From positions 65,954,010-66,018,009 of the forward strand of contig CM066983.1 of the NCBI GenBank assembly GCA_033977485.1: a stretch of DNA of 64,000 bases, in the 5' to 3' direction. Below the pieces are notes generated by a model. That model saw nothing but the letters and a program-made list of their open reading frames with translations. It ran no database searches and was not told the origin of the DNA. The DNA comes from Hydrangea macrophylla. Its lineage: Eukaryota; Streptophyta; Magnoliopsida; Cornales; Hydrangeaceae. This document shows, piece after piece, positions 34,566-46,100 of the stretch (positions are counted from its first letter, which is position 1; each line of letters opens with the position of its first letter). The position numbers were made by a program, and so were the translations under genes.

Positions 34566-34885
34566 TTTGTGTTTAGACCCAAAGCGGACAATATTGTTGC
34601 TAGATGGGGAGGTGGGTCGTTACAAATGGTATCACAGCGGAAACCCAGCCGGAAGTGTGGGGGCAGGTCCCACACGAGGACGTGTGGCCCTTAAGGAGGG
34701 TGGATTGTGATGACCAAGAGCCAATACTCTTGAGGCGGGATGGCAAAGACAGATGAGGTGAGGTCGGGTGTGGGGCCTTGTCCTATATCGCCTGGGGTGA
34801 AGTTCCTGAACTAATTTATAAGGATTAATCGCCCCTTTATATGCAACAAGGCCTTTTAAAACCGTGAGGGAGCTAAACACGAAAG

Positions 34886-34950
34886 AACTCCACAGTTAAG
34901 CGTGCTGTTGCCAGAGCAGTACCAGGGATGGGTGACCCCCTGGGAAGTTC
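34886..34950 (+). promoter_or_regulatory. 5S-rRNA-derived internal pol III promoter, Cassandra right LTR
   Basis: Same stretch as in the left LTR, with a few substitutions (for example GCTGTTGCC for GCTGCTGCC and CAGGGATGG for CAGAGATGG). Confidence 0.85.
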
Positions 34951-35014
34951 TTTGTGTTTAGACCCAAAGCGGACAATATTGTCGCTAGACGGGGAGGTAG
35001 GTCGTTACAATAAT

Positions 35015-36356
35015 GAAGCTATTAGATCACCATATGGTCCATTGTGGAAAGAAGCAATCAAGAGTGAAATTGATTCTATCCTACAAAACCATACTTGGGA
35101 ACTGGTAGATCTCCCTCCTGGTTGTAAGTCATTGGGCTACAAATGAATTTTTAAAAAGAAGATGAAGACGGATGGTACTATTGATAAGTATAAAGCAAGG
35201 CTTGTCATCAAAGGGTATAGACAAAAGGAGGGTCTAGACTACTTTGATACGTATTCTCCTGTTATGAGAATAACATCCATTCGTATGATTATTGCAATCG
35301 CAGCGTTGCGAGGTCTCAAAATACATCAAATGGATGTTAAGACTGCCTTCCTTAATGGAGATTTGAATGAAGAAATCTACATGGAACAACCTGAAGGATT
35401 TTCTGCTCCAGGGCAAGAAAATAAAGTGTGTAAGCTTGTCAAATCATTGTATGGCTTAAAGCAAGCTCCAAAACAATGGCATTAAAAATTTGACCAAGCT
35501 ATACTCTCTAGTGGATTTAAAATCAATGAGTGTGATAAATGTGTTTATGTCAAAGACACAATTGAAGGCTATGTCATCTTATGTCTTTATGTTGATGACA
35601 TGCTCATAGTGGGTAGTAATGATAAGATCATTAAATCCACTAAGAAAATGTTGAATTCTAAATTTGACATGAAAGATATGGGACTTACTGATATTATATT
35701 AGGCATCAAGATCTCTAGAAAGACTAATGGACTTGCTCTGTCACAGTCACATTATGTAGACAAGATTCTAGAGAAGTTCAACAAGTCTGATACTAGTATA
35801 GCCAGGACGCCTGTGGACTTAAGTCTACACCTATCTAAGAATACTGGTGAGAGTGTTTCTCAACTAGAATATTCTCAAGTGATAAAAAGTTTGATGTACT
35901 TAATGAGTTATACAAGGCCTGACATTGCTTATTGTGTTAGTAGACTAAGTAGATATACTAGTAATCCTAGTGCTGAACACTGGAAAGGGATAGTAAGAGT
36001 ACTGCGGTACTTACGATATACACGTGATCAGGGACTGTACTACATGAAATATCCAGCTGTATTGGAAGGATACAGTGATGCAAGCTGGATATCCGATATG
36101 AAAGATTTAAAATCTACAAGTGGATATGTTTTCACACTTGGTGGTGCAGCTGTATCATGGAAATCTTCAAAACAAACTTGTATTGCTAGATCGACAATGG
36201 AATCGGAATTCATTGCGCTAGACAAGGCAGCTGAAGAGGCTGAATGGCTTCGCCATTTTGTACAAGATATTCCTAGATGGTCAAAACATGTGCCAGCTAT
36301 TTGCATACACTGCGATAGCCAATCTGCTATTGGAAGGGCACAAAGTAATATGTATC

Positions 36357-36387
<31 letters not shown>

Positions 36388-36568
36388 CAATACCATTAAA
36401 CTACGCTCAAGTGGGATTGTCACAATTGACAATGTAAAGTCAAAGGACAATATTGTGGATCCGCTAACCAAAGGGTTAAATCGAGAGTTAATTAATAAAT
36501 CATCTAGAGGAATGGGACTAAAGCCTATGACGTTACAAGGGAATGGAATGGAAGCCCAACCTAGTTGA
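35015..36568 (+). pseudogene. Copia reverse transcriptase and RNase H (two in-frame stops)
   Basis: Continues directly after the Cassandra target duplication. RT motifs: YKARLVIKGYRQKEGLDY, HQMDVKTAFLNGDL (catalytic Asp), SLYGLKQAPKQW and [10 protein letters not shown] (catalytic Asp pair). RNase [24 protein letters not shown] (Glu), [12 protein letters not shown] (Asp), and the ending [13 protein letters not shown] at 35144-35146 stands where Trp is usual, and TAA at 35483-35485 interrupts after KQWH. Otherwise well preserved. Confidence 0.92.
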
Positions 36569-37115
36569 CTGGAGATCCCAAGATCTAGGTTCAAAGGGAC
36601 AACCTAATTTCATGTACCTTAAGAGAATCTCTGAGAAGAAATGTTCTTCTGCCCATTTCTATAATTCAACAGTGATACCTGCATGGCGTGACGGTAAGCT
36701 TAGCTTTTGATGACTATGTGCGTTGGTATAACCAAGCAGAGTATAGCAGGATACTCTAAATAGTCACCTATGTGAATGTGAAGTGGGGCCGCTTCCAAAA
36801 GAATTTGAGAAGGGCAAAATTCTTTGATAAACATTTACTGAACCAGGCGAGTGTTCAAGGCCAAAATGAACACAAGTGTAAGAACTAAACTATGTTTGGA
36901 AAGCTCCTGTGTGAGGTCTGTCGGTTGTTTACACTAATGGCAATAAGTTCAAGACTATACGTTCAGTGGTCAGCCAGTAAATCTGATAGATTGTCACAAG
37001 GGAAGGTTCAAAGCCAAAAGCTACCTATTCTTTGCAAGCGTGATCCGTTGTGCTCTCTCTCTTGTCGAGTCACTGTCTCACATCGTTTTTGGTTAATTTC
37101 ATTCAAGTAGGGGAT

Positions 37116-37961
37116 TGTTGGATAAATATGTGTTTTGGTCATATTTAAGGGCTAATAAAAGTAGGACCCACTTAGAGTTTAAGTGGGGTCCTTGTGGATT
37201 CACAACTTGCCTTGTCCCACATAGGAAAACTAGAAGTAGCCTTTAGTGTATTTATAAGGCTACTTCATGTTTTGGGTTTGGGTCCCAAAGGGTACCCAGT
37301 TTTGTGGAAGGGGGAGGACCTAAGGCCCTTTGGGTTTACTCCACACACGCGTGCCGTCGTCTGTCCGACCGGTCGCGCCGGGTCGGGTGGTGGGTGTAGG
37401 TGAGGGTGCGGGTGCGGCCCGCACAGAATATTTCTTTTTAGACCCCTCAAGTTTAGTTTTTTTTCAATCTGTAATGAGAGACCCTTCTAATTTCTGCACA
37501 TGGTTTGCATTGCAGAAACCTTTGAGATTTCTAAACTGTTGCAAGATGAACATGTTGTAGTTACAGAAAATGGAAAGGCATATGACTATCCTATATATAT
37601 CACAGCTCCCCCTCAATCTAGATATACGAAATACAGAGTCTTCTTCTACTGTCATATTCTGTCATGGGTTTCCTGAGAGAGCACAAAGCATAAAAAGTTC
37701 GCCGGAGTAGTTGTATATTGTGCAAGTACTACTGCTAGAAGCCGCTGTATCCTGGGAGACAGAGGCCGACGATTTCCTCAAGCACATCCGGTGAGACGGC
37801 GAATCTGTTTTAAGAAAACTGTGAATAAGATCACAGGTCTCGGTTTGATAATTCTCCTATTTATTTTTTCTGTTTCTGTCCAAGTGTAATTTTCTTGTTT
37901 TCATTAGTTATAATCAGAATCTGTTTCTGTTTCCAATTATATCAATGAAATATTTCCAACA
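37116..37961 (+). repeat. 3' LTR of the copia element, with polypurine tract before it
   Basis: 846 bp, preceded by AAGTAGGGGAT at 37105-37115. It lacks about 127 bp present in the 5' LTR; otherwise similar with scattered substitutions. It ends ATTTCCAACA before TGATA. Confidence 0.92.
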
Positions 37962-37966
37962 TGATA

Positions 37967-40860
37967 ATCTGTTTTCGCTGACTTGTTTAAATTGTTGCAC
38001 GGCGAATTACTGAAAATGCATGGCTGCTCAGGTTTTAGACACTTGAGTTCTCAATGTCGATTAAGAATGAATACTGATGGCGTTGGCGACCCTCCTGTAC
38101 GTGCAAATGGTCCCTAATCAGCCCTTAATACCCACCAAATCAGCCCGCAAACAACCCTTAAACAGCCCCTAATCAGCCCTTTATACCACCCCCCTCCCAG
38201 TTGATCATTTTCCGTCATACTCTGGTTCTCTTTAATTTATTTCCATTTCCCTTGTGTGATTGCAGCTGCATACGCATGCAATATTCACATAGCTATACGT
38301 ACACGTATATGCATAAACCTATTGAGAATTAATGTGTTGGTGTTAGTTTCCTCAAAGAAGGGGGAATTTCAGGACAACTGTTCCCTCTCTCATACACATC
38401 CCATATCTTTTCTTTTACTTAAGTTTTAGAACAAACTCAATTTCTCAATGTGGATTAATCGTTCAAACCCAAATGAAAATCTCCCTCTAGTATACTTCCC
38501 CTTTATTTTCTATTCTTACAACTTTTTGTTTTTTTATTTTTATTTAAGATAAGAAGCACTAGAGTTGAAATTATATTACATTCACTATGTACGTTTATAA
38601 GCAGAGGCATTTCACACCATTTGCTAGTCATTACGAGTAGAAGTGAAGCAAACTTTAAAAAATTTAACATTGTTTTTTCCCTTTTTTTTCTTTTCTATTC
38701 CATTTTCTTTGTTAGAATACTGGCTTTGATGGAAAAACCCTTCACCTTTTCCGGATAAGGTGAACGCATTTTGTGGAAAACATTTTACATTGAAACAAAC
38801 AGCGCCTAAGTCTCACCAATTTGTTCCCAATTTGCATGTGTTTTTTTTTTCTTTCTTAACACAGTTTTAATCAGAGTAAACATACTAGTACGCAGTTATA
38901 TTCACATTTTTTCCAGTACATGTGTAAATTCTTAATTCATTTTCTATTGCTAGTGAGATAAATATTACTACTTAATTCGTTTTGTCATCCTATTGTCATA
39001 TGTTTAGGAGTATCCTAATGTCATATGTTTAGGAGTGCATTTTAGTCACTTTTTGCTCATCCACCACCAAAATATTGACACGTGTCTCAGTCATATCTCT
39101 CTCAGTAATTATATTTGTAAAACAAGGGTAAAATGACAAATAAAATAGGAAACATATCATGCAATATGGTAGTAGTGGATGAACAAGTGTCAGCAAAAAA
39201 GAATGAGTGAGCAAAAATGTGTTATATGTTTAGTTAAATTCATAATATAGCCATGCACTTTTGAGGTCTCAATTTTAGGTCCCAATTTTTACCAACATCG
39301 TATCAATTATTGTAACTTTTATATATAACACCCAGTAGAAAAGCCTTCCAGTGAAAATTCCGGTTCAATGTATTTTACTATAATTTCACAAATTAACGCG
39401 CATTAACCAATGTACATAGTCGGAGCCATGGCTGTTGAAATTGTCACTGCTCTTTTGAGTGTGTGAGAGAGAGATTTCTTAATTATTATATCTAAAATTA
39501 AAGGTGGTTTAGACCTTCATCAATATTAAAAATAAAAGATACACTTTTCACTTTGTTATCCTATTTTGAACTTTTTATTATCAAAATGGCACTTACATAT
39601 GTTGGTTTAAATATTTAATTTAAAATGTATTATATTATAATTTCAGATTTTTGAACGAAGGCTAATATGACAATACACAATAAAGTGAGATTTATGGATT
39701 TGTTATACATATGAAATTATTCTATTGATTTAGGGAATATGTATGTACTAATACTTTTAACTTTTTACTGATGGATAAAGACCTGAAAAAAGCAATGAGT
39801 ATGTATAATTTTATTCCTTTGTTTTTTTTTTTGGTCAACATAAATTGAAACCTAAATATTTGTATAATAGGCACAACAAATGTTAAAGGGAAAATAATGC
39901 AGGTGTCATAATTCATGACGAATTATACAGGGGATACTTTCTGAGGTGAGTATCTCAATTATTAGTCTGTGATTTAATATTTTTCTGTCATGTCAATTAT
40001 TATTACACGTGTGTTTGATAATTTACATTTGTACCATTTTTTTTTAAGGGGCATTTCTTTTTTAGTAGTAACCCAAAGAGGTCATCTAATTTGGGTAATA
40101 TGTTATGTTTCTATCTTCATTTCTGCCGACTTGCTTCCTATCTCTCTCTTTGGATTAGGTTCTTTGATGTTTGTTTTTTTTTTCCCCTTCCCTTTTAGTA
40201 GTTTTGTAGCCCTTCAATCAATTGTTACTTTTTCATTTAACAATGTTTTAAGTTTTAATTTATGGACTGTAAGTTTTGAAGTTTGGATACAACATTGTTG
40301 TAGCACAAATTTTGGCCTTTTTTTTTTTTGGTGAAGTGCAAGTTGCCGAGTATTGAATACTCACTTGCTAGAAATCTTTACACAAAGCCCACCATTAACA
40401 GGTTCAATATTATGATCAGTCTATTCATACTTCTTGTGGTTATATATAAGGCTGTAATGTTTATTCTTTTTGGACTTTTGAGGTAAATCAAGACTTGCTA
40501 ATTTTCTTTTTGTATTCATTTTTTTTTTTTTTTTTTTCAGGACAGGTTTGCATCTTCTTCTGCCGAATCTGCCCTAACGATTTTTCTCCTCTCTCCCGCA
40601 ATAGCATGTGAGAAGGAAAGGAAATGACATAAATGTTCTGTGTATATATATATATATATATATTGAATAAAGTACTCATTCAATTTCATTAAATAATTAT
40701 TGAGAACCCAAATTTTTTTCTACTTTTATGGAGCATATGGCTGCTGAGAAAAAGTAAGAACAGAGAAACAACAAATAATTGGTTTAGTTGAGTAGAGTTT
40801 TCTAATCCTTCCATGGCTTGGAATTTACAAATATATCATAATTTTGAAAGGGTGATGGTA
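37967..40860. other. AT-rich non-coding sequence
   Basis: No gene or RNA recognised. Long T and A runs and a TA microsatellite at 40637-40661. It may be the continuation of the 27.7-30.5 kb region split by the copia element. Repeated phrases around CAGCCC at 38117-38183. Confidence 0.5.
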
Positions 40861-41004
40861 TTGCCACTCTATCATTGAACTAAGGCACTCTATGGTACTA
40901 CTCTTAAAGCATGTGGTACCATGCATGTCATGCATTGCATACATGATACCACATGCTCTGAGAGTGGTATGATGGAGTGCCTTAGTTCAATGATGGAGTG
41001 GCAA
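40861..41004. mobile_element. Fold-back MITE
   Basis: Inverted repeats of about 58 bp: left arm 40861-40918 (starting TTGCCACTCTATCATTGAAC), right arm 40947-41004 with the complement, few mismatches, 28-bp loop. The length and near-complete palindrome suggest a non-autonomous DNA transposon. Target duplication is unclear. Confidence 0.75.
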
Positions 41005-42623
41005 TAACAATTCCCTGAAAGAAAATGCTAATGTTGCAACAAACAACATAGTTCTTCCCAAAAAAAAAAAAAAAAACCCACCATATTGTATCTATTACCC
41101 AATATTTTTTTTTTCCTTCTTTGTATATATGATCATAGATTCCAAATAAGAGTGCAAATTTTTTTTTTTTTTTTTTTAAACTTGAACAATATTGACAAAT
41201 TAAGTATGGAGAGATGGGTAACTTACAAACCCTCATTTCCTCTCTCTAAAGTATAAATGACAATTTCATATATTTTATTTTTGCAAGTGGTTGAAAAAAG
41301 TGTCGTAATTAAAAGATATGTAAAAATGTAGAAGCCTTAGAACTCATTGATTCAGAGATGAAAAAATTAAGAATTATTTAAGGTTGTTTCCCTATTAGAT
41401 ATTTGAGTTGGAGATGGAAAAATGTGCTCGGCTTGATATTTAAGCATTCTTATGTTTCCTAATTTCATGCCGCTATTGAGAATTAAAGGTGAACTTGGCT
41501 AAGAGGATGTTTATGGTAGAGCAACCTCCATGCACTGGTCGAACCCTACTAGATTTCTATAATAGTGTTTATTTGATAAATAGTTCTCACGTTGTGGAAA
41601 ACATGAATTAACATTGTGTTATGTTTATTCGTTCTCATTTGCAGTGTTTTTTTTTGTAGTTTATGTGTTAATTATACAGATTTTGTTAGGCTTGCCAATG
41701 AAATTTGTTAGTGTTTTCAACAATGCTATAAAAAATTAAACATTGTAAATATGCTGAAAATGTCTTGGTTGTGTGTTATGTTGATTAATTTTTTATTTTT
41801 TTTATTAGCGTCATGCCACGGCCAAGGGATAATACTAGTAATTAAATAAATATTAGAAATTGCAAGGTGAAACATATTTCCATGTCTATAGAGATGGATG
41901 TTGAAAGAATAACCTAGGCCCAGCCCACAGTTGGTGGGATGTTACACGATGAGACAACTTAGAGTGGGCCATACCACCAACACAGTAGCTTGAAATTTGG
42001 GCCATTGTCATAGGCCTGTAATGCGCCTTGAACGATAGCTATAGAAAACTCAATTATAAGTTATAACCACCCTTTATTAGCAAAAAAAAAAAAAAAAACA
42101 ATCATAACTACCCTCAAGAAAAACTTATTTCTGAAATGCCTTGAATTGGCTAAAAAGAGATTGGGAATGCGAGATATGTCCCAGCTAGGAAGCACTAGTG
42201 CGAGAGCAGAGATGACACAGTAAAGATTGTACATGTGTGCTCTCTCACTTGTTAGCCGAGATTTTACATATACCTTTAACGTTTTAAATGTGGTTTCTTA
42301 CATATTTTGACATATTGGAAAAGAGTGTAATGCTATGATTCTCAAATTTGAATCCTGAATTTAGGTCTCAAATACTTTTGGCAGTGTTCGTGGTGTTCCA
42401 CATTGCGGTACCATTCCTATAGCAATATATAGCAAAATTGGAAAGTATCACTCATTGGAAAAAATGAAAGGAGAGACAAAAGACCAGAGCTCATTTTCTT
42501 GTTGTGAATGAGTGTACTAGGAGATGGTTTGTATTCTGTCTTAGCTGTTAATACACCAAACCAAAGAGAATCCTTTTCATAATCTTCTATGTTCATAAGA
42601 TGCTAGAAAATCTTGTTGTCCCT

Positions 42624-42663
<40 letters not shown>

Positions 42664-43158
42664 CATCACAAAAAATACACAACTTGTACAAAAAGCATAA
42701 TTTTCTCGTTTCCTTCTATTCAAATTCACCATCACAGCTTTGACCAATTATATTTCCTGCTTAACCCAAGAAATGAAATTCAAATAACAAAATTGAAAAC
42801 ATTGTAACTATATTTAAGCTATTAACTAAAATTTAAAAGGAAAGTTTTTAGATTATAACAAGCCCACGAGTAGCTCAATCCGAAGGTATTAGTGTATACA
42901 CAGAGGTCACTAGTTCAAGTGTTTGTGGAGCTGTCATCACGTACATATGTAGCGGAGCGGTGGGAGCACAACTATTTGAAAATGAGTAATGCTACATGCA
43001 CTCTAAAAAGCACACTAAAATGTACAACCTTGCTTAAAAAGGTTGGACTTCGTGCTGAAAAGTTTGCACACATAAAACACCCACATTGTGCCTAAAAAAA
43101 AAATCTGCAAATACGTACCATTTTTCTTCACTCTCTACACAATCTTTGTTTCGCCTTA
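41005..43158. other. AT-rich sequence downstream of the LPR gene
   Basis: No reading frame supported. It includes poly(A)/poly(T) runs, a TA microsatellite at 42628-42658, and at about 42865-42940 a weak tRNA-like pair of boxes (AGTAGCTCAATCCG, TAGTTCAAGTG) that could be a SINE remnant. The LPR 3' UTR should lie just left of 43159. Confidence 0.45.
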
Positions 43159-46100
43159 TCAACTGACTAATTTCAAGGGCCTCATCATGGCGTTATCTTC
43201 ATGATCCAAGATCTGTCATTTATCAAGCCAAAAAATAAAAATAAAAATTTTTGTTAGCCAAACAACATAGAGGAAGAGCCATGAAAAGATAGGCTATACT
43301 CAGTAGGGATGGCAACGGGGCGGGTATGGGACGGGGCCCCCATACCCCGTCCCCGCCCCGCTTCAGTAAACCCTCCCCCCGCCCCCGCCCCGCCCCGCCC
43401 CGATTATGTTTTTTTTTTTTTTTTTTGGTACACAAATTGAAAAAACAATTTTTTTTAATGCATTTTTTTCTCTAATAGTACAGTTTTTTTTTAACTTACC
43501 CAATTAGTTCCCTAATAGTGCAATATTTTTTTTTTAAAATGGTAATACACATAACTATTGAGGGGTAAAAATATAAATACAATTATATTCGGGGCGGGGG
43601 CGGGTTTTTTGACCCGACCCCGACCCCGACCCGGGTTTTGAAAACCTCCCCCATACCCGCCCCTAACCCTATTAAGCCCCCCCTATACCCTACCTATTAG
43701 GGGCGGGGCGGGGCGGGAAACCCGGAAAACCCACCCCATTGCCATCCCTAGGCTATAGAAGGTAACAACTAGTTTCAATGCCATTTTCTTCATCAAAAAA
43801 AAAAAAGTTTCAATGCCATTTTCCTATGAAAATGTACTTTCAAAAGAGTCAAAAGTGGAAAGTGTAAGTCAAAAGGTACTGGCAAATAATACAGCCACTA
43901 AATTTTAATTTTTCAGACCCCCCTTGTGAATTCGGGGGTCTCACAAGAAGTCTTAAGGGTTGTTTGGAAAGGCAAATATCTATGGTCTACAAATAAATCG
44001 GTTCTATAATTTTTTTTGTATGGCGAATGTTCATTTATTGCATTAAAGTCCTTGTTCAATCTAATATCTACCTTAAAATCTGTTCTTTGGCAAGACAACA
44101 TAGCTTTAATTAGTTCTTAAAATCACAAAGTAAAAATACTAGGACTGAGTTAGATCATATTTCAAGCACCTAAACAAGCCCTAAAGTGTTGGATTATAGA
44201 ACACTAACGTGCTACTAATTCTGACATTTCCAGCAGCCAATGGTTCAAGAGAATCAAGACTTTGCTAGGGAATTTATTGGGAGAAAATTACAAACTATAA
44301 TCTCTACTTTTAGTAGAAATCATATAGAAGAGTCACCGAATCAGTTACGGATGCAAAAATTCGAAATTCGGGGCTTGGTAGGGGCAAAATTTGAAAGTTG
44401 TACCTCAAGAGCAGTTGAGTTTACGGAAACTCGGGGGTAGCACCCCCGATGCGATTAATTAGGTCCTATTTAAACATCTTTTCTTATATATGATATACAA
44501 ATTAACTCAAGAAACCATCTCCTATTCAACTAACTTATAATTTGGTTGTATACATAAAAGTTACAACACTTTGGACCTAATTACTACTAAATACAAAATT
44601 ATTACCAACAAATGGCCCCTAAAAATTTACTACTAATGACACATTGTTATTACTAAATGGCACATCAAAAAAGTAACTATCTAATTGACAACAAATACAA
44701 TAAAATGACATCAAATTATTACCAATTTAGACCAATAAATTGGATGGATTATACAACCAAAAGAACTTGGTTGTATTGTGAAACTGTAGAATCTCAAATT
44801 TCAATAAATCAGGGACTTTTCAAGATTTTTTTTAAGACTTAAGTGTAAAAAAAAATAAAAATAAAAATAAAATAAAATTTTATGGATAGGAAATTTTTGA
44901 AAGTAGAGGACTTGAGCCCCTTTACCCCTTGGTACATCGGCCGTGGACGAAATAATCAGCAGATCAATAAAAATTAATACTTAAAATGGATAACTATATA
45001 TAGAAAAAAAAAAATGAGATTTTTTGTAACTTTTTTACATGTTTGAAAATGCTTAAAATAGGATCTAGTTTATTTAAAGTCTCATTTTCTTTGTCTGATT
45101 TTCATGGGAATCAAAGTTATGTTGGTTTAAAAAAGAACCAATTTTGAGATAAATATTTGACTAGGAACAAACTTCTCTACAAAAAATGTATATTTACCAA
45201 ATAATTCAATTTACGGAATCAGTTTACTTATACACCATAGAATCAGTTCTTTCTGATATCAAATCCACCTCTAAAAGACCTTAGCCAATATATATATAGA
45301 TATACGTCCACGCTCTAGAGTGAACATACTCAGTGAATATATATATATATATATTTGCTTGAAAAAATCAGCAGGCTGCCCCGCTGACCCGTGGGGTTTT
45401 TCAGGCAAAAAAAATTGTTCAGTGGGCATGTTCACTCTAGAGCCTGATCGTATATATATATATATATATATATACGGAGAAGCTCTAAATTGAACTGAAT
45501 TGAGTGAACTTACCCAATTAATTAAATTTTAGCTTAAAAGAACTCGCGAATTAATGTGGTGCGCGGGTAACAAAGTAGCCCGCAAATTCTTGTAAACTAA
45601 AAATTCAGTTCATTTGGATAAGTTCAGTTCACTTTAGAGACTGATGGTATATATATATATATATACACACACACTTATATCGCCCTAAAAGTTCAGATTT
45701 ACAAAAAAAAAAAAAAAAAAGAGAATTTCTCGAGAGTGAAAGGAAATGAGTGGTTTTCGATTTTTGTGGGGCCTGCCACCCCATTGGCCAGGCAAAAGGA
45801 CACATTTGAGAAGCTTTTTGTATTTTCACGTGATGGAGTTGGAAGGCTCAAAATTCCATTTTATTTATTTCATTTCTATTTTTATCTTGATTTCTAGCTC
45901 GATCAACTTGGTATCAACAACCACCAATGTTCTCGATTTTCTAAACTTTATTCCTAAAGATTGTATTTTATTCACAAAAATGGTTCAACAAATAAGAATG
46001 GAGAATCACAGAACATCCGGTAATTATTAAATAAAAATTAGTACAAAGTTTCTCATTTTAGATTAATTAAGTTTAAAAAACAATGAATTTTTTATTTTGG

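Larger units (their letters stand above)
34321..35009 (+). mobile_element. Cassandra-type TRIM retrotransposon with 5S-rRNA-like LTRs
   Basis: Two 304-bp direct repeats (34321-34624 and 34706-35009) flank only 81 bp of interior, which holds a PBS (TGGTATCACAGC at 34627-34638) and PPT (AAGGAGGGTGGAT at 34693-34705). Target duplication ATAAT is at 34316-34320 and 35010-35014. Each LTR carries a 5S-rRNA-like stretch with AGTTAAGCGTGCT and GATGGGTGACC, the RNA polymerase III control boxes that define Cassandra. It encodes no protein and must depend on other elements. It interrupts copia pol between integrase and RT. Confidence 0.95.
30487..37961 (+). mobile_element. Ty1/copia retrotransposon with target-site duplication TGATA
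   Basis: LTRs at 30487-31471 and 37116-37961 are flanked by TGATA at 30482-30486 and 37962-37966. The interior has gag, zinc knuckle, protease, integrase, RT and RNase H in copia order on the plus strand. The frame carries several stops and is split by a Cassandra TRIM. The total, without the TRIM, is about 6.8 kb. The PBS expected after 31471 is degenerate (TTTTGTAGAAGATG where TGGTATCAGAGC would be expected). Confidence 0.95.

Noticed and set aside
34501..34950. Two 5S rRNA genes
   Set aside because: Only the 3' half is conserved and both lie in Cassandra LTRs; these are pol III promoter relics, not 5S genes.
42865..42940. tRNA or SINE-like boxes
   Set aside because: A- and B-box matches are weak, no clear ends, tail or target duplication.
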